A stretch of DNA of 23,096 bases, from assembly GCA_910585875.1 (NCBI GenBank), contig CAJUIK010000022.1:1-23096 (forward strand), written 5' to 3'. The translations under genes were made by a program, and so were the position numbers. The notes under the pieces were generated by a model, which ran no database searches, had not been told where the DNA came from, and saw only the letters and a program-made list of their open reading frames with translations. Shown here piece by piece: positions 14,286-21,257 of the stretch. The DNA comes from an uncultured Eubacteriales bacterium (GTDB lineage: Bacteria > Bacillota > Clostridia > Oscillospirales > Butyricicoccaceae). Each line of letters opens with the position of its first letter. Within the stretch, counting starts at the first letter, position 1.

Positions 14286-14350
14286 ACTATATCAGCCCTG
14301 TTTCGTCAAAAACGTCCCGTCTCCCACAGGATCTTGAGCCGGCGCGCCGG
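14286..14350 (-). promoter_or_regulatory. Candidate promoter and palindrome upstream of the cassette
   Basis: An extended -10 (TGATATAGT on the minus strand, 14294-14286) lies before the adaptor gene, with no good -35. Its predicted start, near 14279, would leave almost no leader. TTGAAA-17-AAGAAT a little further upstream is an alternative. A perfect 12-base palindrome CCGGCGCGCCGG at 14339-14350 could be an operator. The true promoter is not settled. Confidence 0.3.
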
Positions 14351-14394
14351 ATTCTTTGTAAATTTTCTTCCGCTTTCAATCTGCCGAACATAGG

Positions 14395-14420
14395 AAAAAG
14401 CCGGCTTGCGCCAGCTTTTT
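14395..14420 (-). terminator. Terminator of the comEA-RR-HK-gerM operon, bidirectional
   Basis: AAAAAGCCGGC (14395-14405) and GCCAGCTTTTT (14410-14420) pair over 11 bp with one G-T, loop TTGC. Both strands then end in T runs, so it can stop minus-strand transcripts from gerM and plus-strand transcripts alike. It insulates the cassette from the sensor operon. Apart from this and the candidate promoter, the 249-base gap 14271-14519 contains nothing recognisable. Confidence 0.85.
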
Positions 14421-14519
14421 CTTTTCCCCTTTTTAGGAATCTGTCAATTTATCTTTTGATAAGCGACTGACCCTTTCCCATCCTTCTTTCAAGGAGGCGC
14501 GCAGCAACGCCCCGCAAAC

Positions 14520-15413
14520 TTATGGAACCAATGCGCCGTCATATCCCTGGATGCCGTAATGGGACAGCGGCTGCCCCTCCACCAGTAAGCGGACGCCCCG
14601 AACGCCCTTCTGGGCGCACATGGTGGCTACAATGGCCTGGATGGAAGGCTCGTCCAGCTGCTGCAATCGATCTGCGCCAATGTCCAGAAAATCCAGGACG
14701 CAGACGCCGTTGTCGGTGGAGATGCTGCGCAACATCATGCCTGGCGGGGCGGGCGAACGCAGGTTTTCATCCTCGGGCTGCCGCGTCAGCTCTCCAAACA
14801 CAGCGTTGGGATATACCCCCGTTTCTTCGGTTTTCAGCGTCCGGGAGACCGATTCCAGCTGGCCCGTTTTTTTATCCACCAGATAGAGCGTAATTTCAAA
14901 CGTATTGTATTGAATCGGGTTTTCATCCAATATGACGCTTTCTTCCGTCAGATAAAAATCGCTTTCCAGGTTGTACCCATCCTTCTCGCAGGATATTTTC
15001 ACAAAATCCACGAAATCCAGCTGAAGCAAGGTTTGGGAAAGGGCCGCGGCCGCCAACGTCCGGCGGATTTCCGGCAAATCCGCATATTCTTCGGAGAGCT
15101 GGACGGTCAGGTTGCCGCCGTAAATCGAAAGGGATTGAACCGTTACCTCAGGGGGCAGCGCCGGCTGCCTATCCGCGCCGGTAGGCCGACGCATCCGATC
15201 CAGGACGGCCCAAGCCGTCTGCTCCGGCCCGTCTCCTGTCTCAAGGGCCTGCCGCTCCCCTTCCAGCCCCCGGGCCCGTCCCGATTCAGGGTCTGCGGCG
15301 ACATAATAAATCAAAGCCGCCTGCTCCCCGTCCCCTTTCCGGGGCGGCCCCTGCCAGGCCATCGGCAGCAGCAGCGCCCCGCAAAGCAAAAGAACCAGCG
15401 CTTTCTTTTTCAT
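14520..15413 (-). CDS. gerM: GerMN-domain sporulation and germination protein
   Basis: 297 aa when started at the ATG at 15413, which overlaps the kinase stop as ATGA and has GGAGGA before it; a longer frame upstream lacks a ribosome site. An N-terminal signal or anchor helix (MKKKALVLLLCGALLLPMAW) is followed by two GerMN domains of about 120 residues, at 32-150 and 172-290, the same architecture as Bacillus GerM. GerM-type proteins are exported and needed for proper spore cortex or engulfment and for germination. Both repeats show the family pattern (NLTVQLSEEY in the first, GVCVLDFLD in the second). A Cys at residue 11 is too early for a typical lipobox. It is translationally coupled to the histidine kinase, so the two-component system probably controls or senses envelope state together with it. 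Confidence 0.85.
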   Translation of the reverse strand: MKKKALVLLLCGALLLPMAWQGPPRKGDGEQAALIYYVAADPESGRARGLEGERQALETGDGPEQTAWAVLDRMRRPTGADRQPALPPEVTVQSLSIYGGNLTVQLSEEYADLPEIRRTLAAAALSQTLLQLDFVDFVKISCEKDGYNLESDFYLTEESVILDENPIQYNTFEITLYLVDKKTGQLESVSRTLKTEETGVYPNAVFGELTRQPEDENLRSPAPPGMMLRSISTDNGVCVLDFLDIGADRLQQLDEPSIQAIVATMCAQKGVRGVRLLVEGQPLSHYGIQGYDGALVP

Positions 15414-16798
15414 TCCAGCTCCTCCTTTCGGGGCGCTGCAGGCAGCGTGACGGCAAAGGTCGAGCCTTGTCCCAACTGGCTTTCCACCTGAATCTCCCCG
15501 CCCATGGTTTTGATCCAATCGGCCACAATGGCCAGCCCCAGGCCGGCGCCGCCCTTTTCCCGGCTGCGGGCTTTGTCCACCCGGTAAAAGCGCTCAAAAA
15601 TGTGGGGCGTTTCCTCCGGCGCGAGGCCAATGCCCGTGTCCGCCACCTCCAGCCGCACCCGAGGCAGGCGATCGTCCCGCTCCATCAGCTGGGCCGACAC
15701 GGTCACGGCGCCGCCAGGCTTATTGTATTTGACGCCGTTTTCCACCAGATTGAAAACCACCTGATACAGCCCGTCTTGATCAAACAAGGCGAAAAGCCCG
15801 GGCGGAACCTGGTTTTCCAGCCGCACTTGGGCCTGAAGAGCGGTTTCCCGCAGCAGATCGACAACCTTGCCCGCCAGCTTGTGCAGGTCGCAGCGGGAAG
15901 CGGCGGCGGCAGAGCTGTAGTCCAGCCGGGTCAGCTGCAAAAGCCGCTCAGTAATGCGGGTCAGCCGGTCGATCTCCTCATTGATATCCCCCAAAAATTC
16001 GTTTATCGCCTCCCGGCTGATGCCCTCGGTCTGCAAAATGGAGTCGGACAGCAGCTTGATAGAGGCCAATGGGGTTTTCAGTTCATGGGACGCGTTGGAG
16101 ACAAATTGCTGCCGCAGTTCCTCGGTCTTTTGCAGCCGGCCCGCCAGTTCGTTGAATTCGCCTGCCACCTCGGCCAGCTCGTCCTGTCCTGCCAGGTTGA
16201 TCCGGGAGCCATAGTCGCCGTCGCTCATCTGGCGGATCCCCCCCACCAGCCGGTCGATGCGGCTGCCGAAATAGGCGATAAAAAAGCCCAATACAGCGCA
16301 GCCCAACACGGCCAGCATCAGGGAAATACGGAAGATATTGCTCCGCGTGCTGCTCAAAAAATCCGCCTGCTCGGTGTCGTAATCGTAGATATACACCGCG
16401 CCGATGGCTTTTTCCCCTTTCATCACCGGGGCGGCGGCGCTGGAGGCGAAGGCTTCCTCATCATACCGGCAGCGGAAGACGTCGGCCCCCTCCAGCGCCG
16501 TCACAATATCGGGCAGCAAAGCGTAGCGCCCCGCCAGCGGGCTGACTTTGGAGTTGTCATATAACACGCTTCCAAAACCGTCCGTCACCAAAATCCGCTG
16601 CTGCCTGCCCAGATCCAGCACCTGGAGGGACAGCACAATATTGTCCTGGGTCAGCGAGGCGAAGCCCTCCAGCGTCAGCGCCAGCCGCTGGGCCCGCTCC
16701 AGCAGCTCGGTTTCTTTGGAGCTGACGATCAGCCGCCGCACCGCCTGCGCCGGGTAAAAATTCATCACGGCCAGCAGAGTAGCCATGATGGCCGCCAT
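15410..16798 (-). CDS. Sensor histidine kinase (PhoR/VicK type)
   Basis: At least 462 aa. A membrane helix at the start is followed by an extracytoplasmic sensor region (about 25-152), a second helix (155-177), a HAMP linker (178-230), the HisKA dimerisation helix with phospho-acceptor H238 in SHELKTP, and the ATPase domain with N box (NLVENGVKY, N354), G1 box (DTGIGL, 387), F box (FERFYR) and G2 box (GAGLGL). It should autophosphorylate and pass phosphate to the response regulator coded just upstream. The only ATG near the start (16798) lacks a ribosome site and cuts the basic N-terminus off the first helix. The frame continues upstream as FTKSLRFRIAAA, so a non-standard start such as ATT at 16861 (after GGGGGG) or CTG at 16822 is likely. 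The stop overlaps gerM. Confidence 0.93.
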   Translation of the reverse strand: MAAIMATLLAVMNFYPAQAVRRLIVSSKETELLERAQRLALTLEGFASLTQDNIVLSLQVLDLGRQQRILVTDGFGSVLYDNSKVSPLAGRYALLPDIVTALEGADVFRCRYDEEAFASSAAAPVMKGEKAIGAVYIYDYDTEQADFLSSTRSNIFRISLMLAVLGCAVLGFFIAYFGSRIDRLVGGIRQMSDGDYGSRINLAGQDELAEVAGEFNELAGRLQKTEELRQQFVSNASHELKTPLASIKLLSDSILQTEGISREAINEFLGDINEEIDRLTRITERLLQLTRLDYSSAAAASRCDLHKLAGKVVDLLRETALQAQVRLENQVPPGLFALFDQDGLYQVVFNLVENGVKYNKPGGAVTVSAQLMERDDRLPRVRLEVADTGIGLAPEETPHIFERFYRVDKARSREKGGAGLGLAIVADWIKTMGGEIQVESQLGQGSTFAVTLPAAPRKEELE

Positions 16799-16835
16799 AG
16801 CGGCGGCGATGCGAAAGCGCAGGCTTTTGGTAAAC

Positions 16836-17528
16836 TTAGTTGCCGCTGGATTTGAAATAATAACCGACCCCCCATTTGGTCAAGATATACTCCGGGTTGG
16901 CGTCGTCTGTCTCCAGTTTTTCTCTCAAACGGCGGACATGGACGTCCACCGTTCGGATGTCCCCAGGATAATCCTCTCCCCACACGGCGCTGAGCAGCCC
17001 TTCCCGGCTGAAAACCCGGCCCGGGTTCCGGGCCAGCATCACCAGCAGGTCAAATTCCTTGGCCGTCAGGTCTGTGGACTTCCCGTTTTTCATCACAGAC
17101 CGCTGGGCGGTGTCGATGCGCATATCCCCAGCCTGAATCCGATCGTCCGCCGCTTCGGCGGCGGGCTGAGCGCCGGCCCGCCGCAGGATGGCCCGGATGC
17201 GGGCCTTGAGCTCCAAGATATCAAAGGGCTTGGTCACATAATCGTCCGCCCCATATTCAAAGCCGATCAGTTTGTCCACTCCCTCGCTCTTGGCGGTCAG
17301 CATAATCACCGGCACATTGGACGCCTCCCGTATTTTGCGGCAAACCTCCAGCCCGCCGATCTCCGGCAGCATCAGGTCCAAAATGATGATATCATATTTC
17401 TGGGTCCGAAACATAGCCAGGGCCTGGGCCCCGTCAAAGGCGGCGTCCACCTGATAACCGTCGTTTTCCAGGTTGAATTTGATGCCCTTCACCAACAATT
17501 TTTCGTCGTCCACCACTAATACTCTCAT
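16836..17528 (-). CDS. OmpR/PhoB-family response regulator
   Basis: 230 aa from the ATG at 17528, which has GGAGGAAATT upstream; a longer in-frame start at 17555 overlaps comEA and lacks this site. The receiver domain has the acidic pair D7 and D8, phospho-acceptor D51 in IIILDLMLPEIGG, T78 and K100. A winged-helix DNA-binding domain (about 130-228) has the usual LTAKEFDLLVMLARNPGRVFSREGLL and the RTVDVHVRRLREKL recognition region. It should bind promoter DNA when phosphorylated by the kinase coded next to it. The spacing to comEA (23 bases) and to the kinase (37 bases from the annotated ATG, or overlapping if the ATT start is right) indicates one operon. Confidence 0.96.
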   Translation of the reverse strand: MRVLVVDDEKLLVKGIKFNLENDGYQVDAAFDGAQALAMFRTQKYDIIILDLMLPEIGGLEVCRKIREASNVPVIMLTAKSEGVDKLIGFEYGADDYVTKPFDILELKARIRAILRRAGAQPAAEAADDRIQAGDMRIDTAQRSVMKNGKSTDLTAKEFDLLVMLARNPGRVFSREGLLSAVWGEDYPGDIRTVDVHVRRLREKLETDDANPEYILTKWGVGYYFKSSGN

Positions 17529-17551
17529 AATTTCCTCCATTGTCCGCCGGT

Positions 17552-17944
17552 TCACGGCCCGATGGTCACGCGATCCCGGATATTCATAAAGATCTGTTCT
17601 CCAATCCCCTCCACCGCCATCAGCTCCTCCTTGCTTTCAAAGGGCCCGTTTTGTCGGCGGTAGGCGACGATATTGGCGGCCTTTGCCGGGCCGACGCCAG
17701 GCAGGCTTTGCAGTTCCGCCTCGTCCGCCTGGTTGATATTCACCGGCGGCGCCTCTTCGTCTGTCCGGTCGTCGGCCTCTACCCGATAGGCCGTCAGAGC
17801 CGCGGGAGGCGCTTCTGCCAGCCGGGCGTCTCCGGTCAGCGTCGGCGCCGGGCCTTGAGCCAGCAGGCTGAACCGGCCGCCCAAAAAACCGGCGGCCGCC
17901 GCGCAGCAGAGAATCGCAGCCGCCTTGAACCGCTTGTCCGCCAT
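17552..17944 (-). CDS. ComEA-like helix-hairpin-helix DNA-binding protein
   Basis: 130 aa. One N-terminal membrane helix (about 8-30) is followed by an extracytoplasmic linker and a ComEA-type double helix-hairpin-helix domain at about 68-128: VNINQADEAELQSLPGVG, AANIVAYR and LMAVEGIGEQIF. In transformable bacteria ComEA binds incoming DNA outside the membrane and hands it to ComEC. No comEB or comEC gene is in the window, and stand-alone ComEA-like genes are common in clostridia, so competence is not proven. The ATG at 17944 follows AAAGGGGGAGGAGAG, a strong ribosome site. It heads the unit with response regulator, kinase and gerM, and is divergent from the carboxypeptidase gene. Confidence 0.82.
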   Translation of the reverse strand: MADKRFKAAAILCCAAAAGFLGGRFSLLAQGPAPTLTGDARLAEAPPAALTAYRVEADDRTDEEAPPVNINQADEAELQSLPGVGPAKAANIVAYRRQNGPFESKEELMAVEGIGEQIFMNIRDRVTIGP

Positions 17945-18002
17945 CTCTCCTCCCCCTTTCCCGCTGGATTCTTACAAAACTGTGAAACTTCCCCCTGCCG
18001 GA

Positions 18003-18031
18003 TTGCGCTAAAGTCAAAATTTTGGTACAAT
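18003..18031 (+). promoter_or_regulatory. Sigma-A type promoter of the DacF-like gene
   Basis: TTGCGC (18003-18008), a 17-base spacer and TACAAT (18026-18031) lie on the plus strand. The start of transcription is near 18038, giving a 50-base leader with a small CCCC/GGGG hairpin. A sporulation sigma factor could also read the region, but no clear match was seen. Confidence 0.6.
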
Positions 18032-18088
18032 ACCGACATATCAACCAAACGCCCCTGTTTCGGGGGACCAAACGATAGGGGGATCCGC

Positions 18089-19432
18089 ATGAAAACCAAA
18101 CGCCTGCCCGCCCTTTTGCTGGCGCTGCTCTTTTTGTTTTCCACCGCCGCCCAGGCCGCGCCAGAGGAAGCGCCGGCGGAAGAACTGACTGTCAACGCCA
18201 AAGCCGCCTTCTTGGCGGAAACGACCACCGGCCAGACGCTCTTTGAATACCATGCCGACGACAAACTCTATCCCGCCAGCACCACCAAGATGATGACTGC
18301 CTTGGTGGCTTGGGAGCATTGCGCCCAAGAGGACATGATCCCCGTTTCCGAAGCCGCCGTAGAAGGGCTGGCCGAGCGGGGCAGCAGCGTCTTCCTCCAG
18401 GCGGGGGAGCAGATGAATTTCATGGATATGCTCCGTTACCTGCTCATCGGCTCGGGCAACGACGCCGCCAACGCCCTGGCCGAATATGTGGCCGGCTCCA
18501 ACGAGGCCTTTGCCGAGCTGATGAACCAAAAAGCGGCGGATCTGGGCTGCGAAAACACCCATTTTTCCAATCCCCACGGCCTTCATGAGGAGGATCACTA
18601 TACTTCCGCCCGGGACCTCTATAAAATCGGCAAAGCCCTGGTGGATATCCCCGAGCTTCGGGAGATTGTGAGCACGTCCCAGGTCAAGCTCCAGCCCACC
18701 AATATGCACCCCAACGAAAGCACGATTATCACCACCAACCACCTGATTTCCCGGCTGAAAGACACCCGCTACTTTGACAAAAGGGCCTTTGGCGTCAAAA
18801 CAGGCACCACCACCCCCGCCGGCTTCTGCCTGGTGGGCGGCGAAACCGACGGCGATCTGGAATATATCTCCGTCATTCTGGGCGGCGTCAAGGACCCGGA
18901 AACCGGCGATATCGGCTGCTATACCGAGACGCTGAAGCTCTTTCGCTACGCCCGGCAGAATTACTCCCTGGAGGTTCTGTCCGCCAAAGATTCCCCCATT
19001 CAGGAAATCGGCGTCCGCTTCGCCGCCGGCAAGGAGCACACCAAACTGGCCGCCGCCCAGGATACCTCGGCATTGGTTTCCAAAGACCTGGATTTGAGCA
19101 AGCTGACTTATGAAGTAGAGGCCCCCTCTTCTGTGGACGCCCCAGTGGAAAAGGGGCAGAAAATCGGCTCCGCCCGGCTGCTGATCGACGGGGTGGAATA
19201 CGGCCAGGTGGAATTGGTTGCCTCAGAGTCCATTCCCCGGTCCGACGCTCTTTATGTAGTCCATCAGATTCAAGAGTTTTTCAGCGGCGTCGTTTTCAAG
19301 ATTATCCTGACGGCCCTGCTTGCCATGACTTTTTTGCTGATTCTGATGGCCTCCGGCCGCCGCCGGGCCCGCCGCAGAAGAAGGGCCCGCCGCCGCCAAT
19401 ATCCCCAGGACTACCACAACAACCGCCGTTAG
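18089..19432 (+). CDS. D-alanyl-D-alanine carboxypeptidase (DacF/PBP5 family)
   Basis: 447 aa, starting at the ATG at 18089 (GGGGG upstream); the frame stays open far upstream without a start signal. A signal peptide ends at about AQA (residue 23). The penicillin-binding domain has catalytic S64-x-x-K67 (STTK), S122-G-N124 and K237-T-G. It should remove the terminal D-Ala from peptidoglycan stem peptides, outside the membrane. A C-terminal PBP5_C-like domain (about 295-385) precedes a hydrophobic helix (400-421). The unusual tail RRRARRRRRARRRQ (424-437) is strongly basic and would lie in the cytoplasm or grip the membrane, since family members normally end in an amphipathic helix. Similar clostridial proteins act in growth or spore cortex formation (DacF type). 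Confidence 0.93.
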   Translation: MKTKRLPALLLALLFLFSTAAQAAPEEAPAEELTVNAKAAFLAETTTGQTLFEYHADDKLYPASTTKMMTALVAWEHCAQEDMIPVSEAAVEGLAERGSSVFLQAGEQMNFMDMLRYLLIGSGNDAANALAEYVAGSNEAFAELMNQKAADLGCENTHFSNPHGLHEEDHYTSARDLYKIGKALVDIPELREIVSTSQVKLQPTNMHPNESTIITTNHLISRLKDTRYFDKRAFGVKTGTTTPAGFCLVGGETDGDLEYISVILGGVKDPETGDIGCYTETLKLFRYARQNYSLEVLSAKDSPIQEIGVRFAAGKEHTKLAAAQDTSALVSKDLDLSKLTYEVEAPSSVDAPVEKGQKIGSARLLIDGVEYGQVELVASESIPRSDALYVVHQIQEFFSGVVFKIILTALLAMTFLLILMASGRRRARRRRRARRRQYPQDYHNNRR

Positions 19433-19464
19433 CTCGCCCAGGGTCTGGATCTCTATCGTTCCAT

Positions 19465-19508
19465 AAAAAAGTTCCGGCGGAGCTCTTCTCCTCCCACTCC
19501 GCCAGAAC
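19465..19508 (-). terminator. Terminator of the rpiB operon
   Basis: On the minus strand GTTCTGGCGGAG (19508-19497) pairs with CTCCGCCGGAAC (19482-19471) over 12 bp with one T-G pair, followed by TTTTTT (19470-19465). It lies about 140 bases after the rpiB stop and close to the convergent dacF-like stop. Confidence 0.88.
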
Positions 19509-19515
19509 CGACGCC

Positions 19516-19543
19516 GCCCCCTTTTCAAAAAGGGGGCCTTTTT
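19516..19543 (+). terminator. Terminator of the DacF-like gene
   Basis: GCCCCCTT (19516-19523) pairs with AAGGGGGC (19530-19537) around a short A/T loop and is followed by CTTTTT on the plus strand. It is placed about 85 bases after the stop. A shorter GC hairpin at 19621-19639 lies between this and rpiB without a T run. Otherwise the 214-base gap 19433-19646 holds nothing recognisable. Confidence 0.85.
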
Positions 19544-19646
19544 CTCTCTCGCCCCAAAATCGAGACGGGCTTCTTCCCCGCTGCATCGGGAGACAAGCCA
19601 GATCAAACGCTTCCCTCAGCCTCGGCAGGGCCCGCCGAGCCGGCCT

Positions 19647-20090
19647 TTACTTTCCTTTTTCGATGTCGGAAATCATGTCGATGCGGGTCTGATGACGTCC
19701 CCCCTCGAAACCGGTTTCCACAAAGAGCTGGGCGATGAGGCAGGCCAAGCTGGGGCCCAGCACCCGGGCGCCCATGCACAACACGTTGGCGTCGTTGTGC
19801 ATCCGCGCCGCCTTAGCGGTAAAGCAGTCGGAAACCGTCACAGCCCGAATCCCCTTCACCTTGTTGGCGGCGATAGCCATGCCCGCGCCGGTGCCGCAGA
19901 TCAGCACGCCCAGGTCGGCCCGGCCGCCCACCACCTCTGTCGTCACCTTTTGGGCGTAAATGGGGTAATGACAGGATTTTTCGTCATAGGTCCCAAAGTC
20001 CTCCACCTGACAGCCCATTTCCTGCAAATGCTTTTTCACTTCCTGCTTCAGCGCAAACCCCGCGTGATCCGAACCCATGGCAATTTTCAT
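19647..20090 (-). CDS. rpiB: Ribose-5-phosphate isomerase B
   Basis: 147 aa, the usual length. RpiB interconverts ribose 5-phosphate and ribulose 5-phosphate in the non-oxidative pentose phosphate pathway. Signatures: SDHAG at 7-11, the proton-shuttle cysteine C65 with T67 in CGTGAGMAI, DCFTAKAARMHNDAN at 88-102 and GGRHQTRID at 130-138, which hold the phosphate-binding arginines. The segment YPIYA replaces the more common YPDYA. LacA/B (galactose-6-phosphate isomerase) is the main alternative, but no tagatose genes are near. The ATG at 20090 overlaps the tsaB stop as ATGA, so it is translationally coupled to tsaB and is the last gene of its operon. Confidence 0.95.
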   Translation of the reverse strand: MKIAMGSDHAGFALKQEVKKHLQEMGCQVEDFGTYDEKSCHYPIYAQKVTTEVVGGRADLGVLICGTGAGMAIAANKVKGIRAVTVSDCFTAKAARMHNDANVLCMGARVLGPSLACLIAQLFVETGFEGGRHQTRIDMISDIEKGK

Positions 20091-20809
20091 CTTTCAGCCT
20101 TCCCTTCTGTTTTTTGTCGATTGATTTCCTCTTGCTTCATCCGCTCCGCCTGAGAAAGGCGCAGATAGGAGGGCTTTAGCCCATGGCAATCGGTCAGCTT
20201 GCCCTCCTGGGCCTGACGCCAGGCGCACAGAGCGGCGGCGGCGGCGTTTTGCCGGCAGCCTTGGGCCAGCCGAACCTGGGTTTCCCCTCCATTGCAAACT
20301 TCCAACAGCTCTTCCGCTCCGGTTCCAGTCAGCCAGGGGATCCCCCCCCTGCGCCGGATTTCTTCAGCGATGTTCTCGGCCCGATCTACCTTGTCCTCTG
20401 TCAAGCGGCGGATCTCCCCCTCTTGGTTTTCAAAAAACGCGTAGAAAAACTCGTCCTGCCGGGCGGGCAGGGCGGCGCACAGCAGGCCCTCGTATTCTCG
20501 AGCGGCCCAGGCGGCGGATTCCAGGGTAGACACCGCCGCGCAGGGCTTGTCCAGGGCCCAAGCATAGCCCTTGACAGCCGCCGCGCCGATGCGCAGGCCG
20601 GTAAAGGACCCCGGTCCCGTCGTGGCGGCAAAAACATCCGCCTGGTCCAGCTCAAGCCCCTGTTCCGCCAGCAGCTCCGCCGCCGCCGGCAAAATGGTTT
20701 TGCTGTGGTTCATCTCCGAATCCTTTTCCCGGTAGGCCAAAATCTCCCCGTCCCGGCACAAAGCCGCCGAAGCCGTGCGCCAGGCGGTGTCCAGCGCTAA
20801 AATCAGCAT
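20087..20809 (-). CDS. tsaB: tRNA t6A threonylcarbamoyltransferase component TsaB
   Basis: 240 aa, the normal length for TsaB, the Kae1-like pseudo-enzyme partner of TsaD. Together with TsaE it builds the complex that transfers the threonylcarbamoyl group to A37 of ANN-decoding tRNAs. Signatures: ILALDTAWRTASAAL at 3-17, then MNHSKTILPA, and the conserved TTGPGSFTGLRIG at 63-75, followed by VSTLESAAWAA. The C-terminus (AERMKQEEINRQKTEG) is charged and disordered. The ATG overlaps the end of tsaE by seven bases, the usual tsaE-tsaB arrangement; tsaD is not in the window. GGAGGAG lies just before the start. Confidence 0.96.
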   Translation of the reverse strand: MLILALDTAWRTASAALCRDGEILAYREKDSEMNHSKTILPAAAELLAEQGLELDQADVFAATTGPGSFTGLRIGAAAVKGYAWALDKPCAAVSTLESAAWAAREYEGLLCAALPARQDEFFYAFFENQEGEIRRLTEDKVDRAENIAEEIRRRGGIPWLTGTGAEELLEVCNGGETQVRLAQGCRQNAAAAALCAWRQAQEGKLTDCHGLKPSYLRLSQAERMKQEEINRQKTEGKAER

Positions 20810-21240
20810 GGCGCTCCTCCTTCCGTCACAGTAATCCGCCGCCTGCTGGGGGATAAAATTTCAATTTTCACAAAAAGCGTATCCGGCGGTAGGGCGTCCA
20901 AAATATTCTCGCTCCACTCTACCACGCACAGCGCCCCGGATTCCAAGTAATCTTCCCAGCCGATGTCATACAGGGCGTCGCTGTCCTGGATGCGATACAT
21001 ATCAAAATGGCAAACCGGCCGAGGTCCCCGGTATTCGTTGACAATGGCGTAGGTGGGGCTGGAAGCCCGGTCCAGGCAGCCCAGCCGCCGGGCGACGCCT
21101 CGGGTCAAAGCGGTTTTCCCCGCCCCCAGAGGGCCCAACAGGGCGACGACCCGCCTCTCCGGGTATCGTTCCGCCAGATATCCGCCCAATTCCTCGGTCT
21201 GCTCCGGCGATTCTGTTTCCATCCGTTCCAATTCAATCAA
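20803..21240 (-). CDS. tsaE: tRNA t6A biosynthesis ATPase TsaE
   Basis: 145 aa if started at TTG 21240 (GGAG just upstream), or 139 aa from the ATG at 21222. TsaE is the ATPase that drives the TsaBDE complex for t6A37 formation. The P-loop is G36PLGAGKT43. Further family motifs are SSPTYAIVNEY (60-70), the HFDMYR strand (78-83) and VVEWSEN (106-112) with a conserved acidic residue. It lies 17 bases after the acetamidase gene, so read-through from the acetamidase promoter is plausible; no separate promoter was found. Confidence 0.95.
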   Translation of the reverse strand: MIELERMETESPEQTEELGGYLAERYPERRVVALLGPLGAGKTALTRGVARRLGCLDRASSPTYAIVNEYRGPRPVCHFDMYRIQDSDALYDIGWEDYLESGALCVVEWSENILDALPPDTLFVKIEILSPSRRRITVTEGGAPC

Positions 21241-21257
21241 TGCGCTCCGCCGCCCTT

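Larger units (their letters stand above)
6171..14294 (-). mobile_element. Phage-derived virion-part cassette (prophage remnant or domesticated module)
   Basis: Seven intact, closely packed minus-strand genes plus one tiny frame run from an adaptor-like gene (14270) to a portal gene (6185) and end in a strong terminator. Portal, collagen-like fibre and adaptor-like proteins are phage virion components. The assignments of the 614-aa and 299-aa proteins are by weaker resemblance. No integrase, repressor, terminase, capsid, scaffold or lysin was seen, and no direct repeats suggesting att sites were noticed at either boundary. Host genes with their own promoters and terminators flank it. Base composition looks like that of the neighbours. 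Confidence 0.6.

Noticed and set aside
6107..14394. Attachment-site direct repeats bordering the cassette
   Set aside because: Comparing the two border regions by eye showed no shared stretch beyond short GC-rich words. A computed self-alignment would be needed to exclude short repeats.
18041..19039. A 332-codon frame opposite the DacF-like gene
   Set aside because: It is antisense to a gene with catalytic motifs, and its Gly-rich product has no known family.
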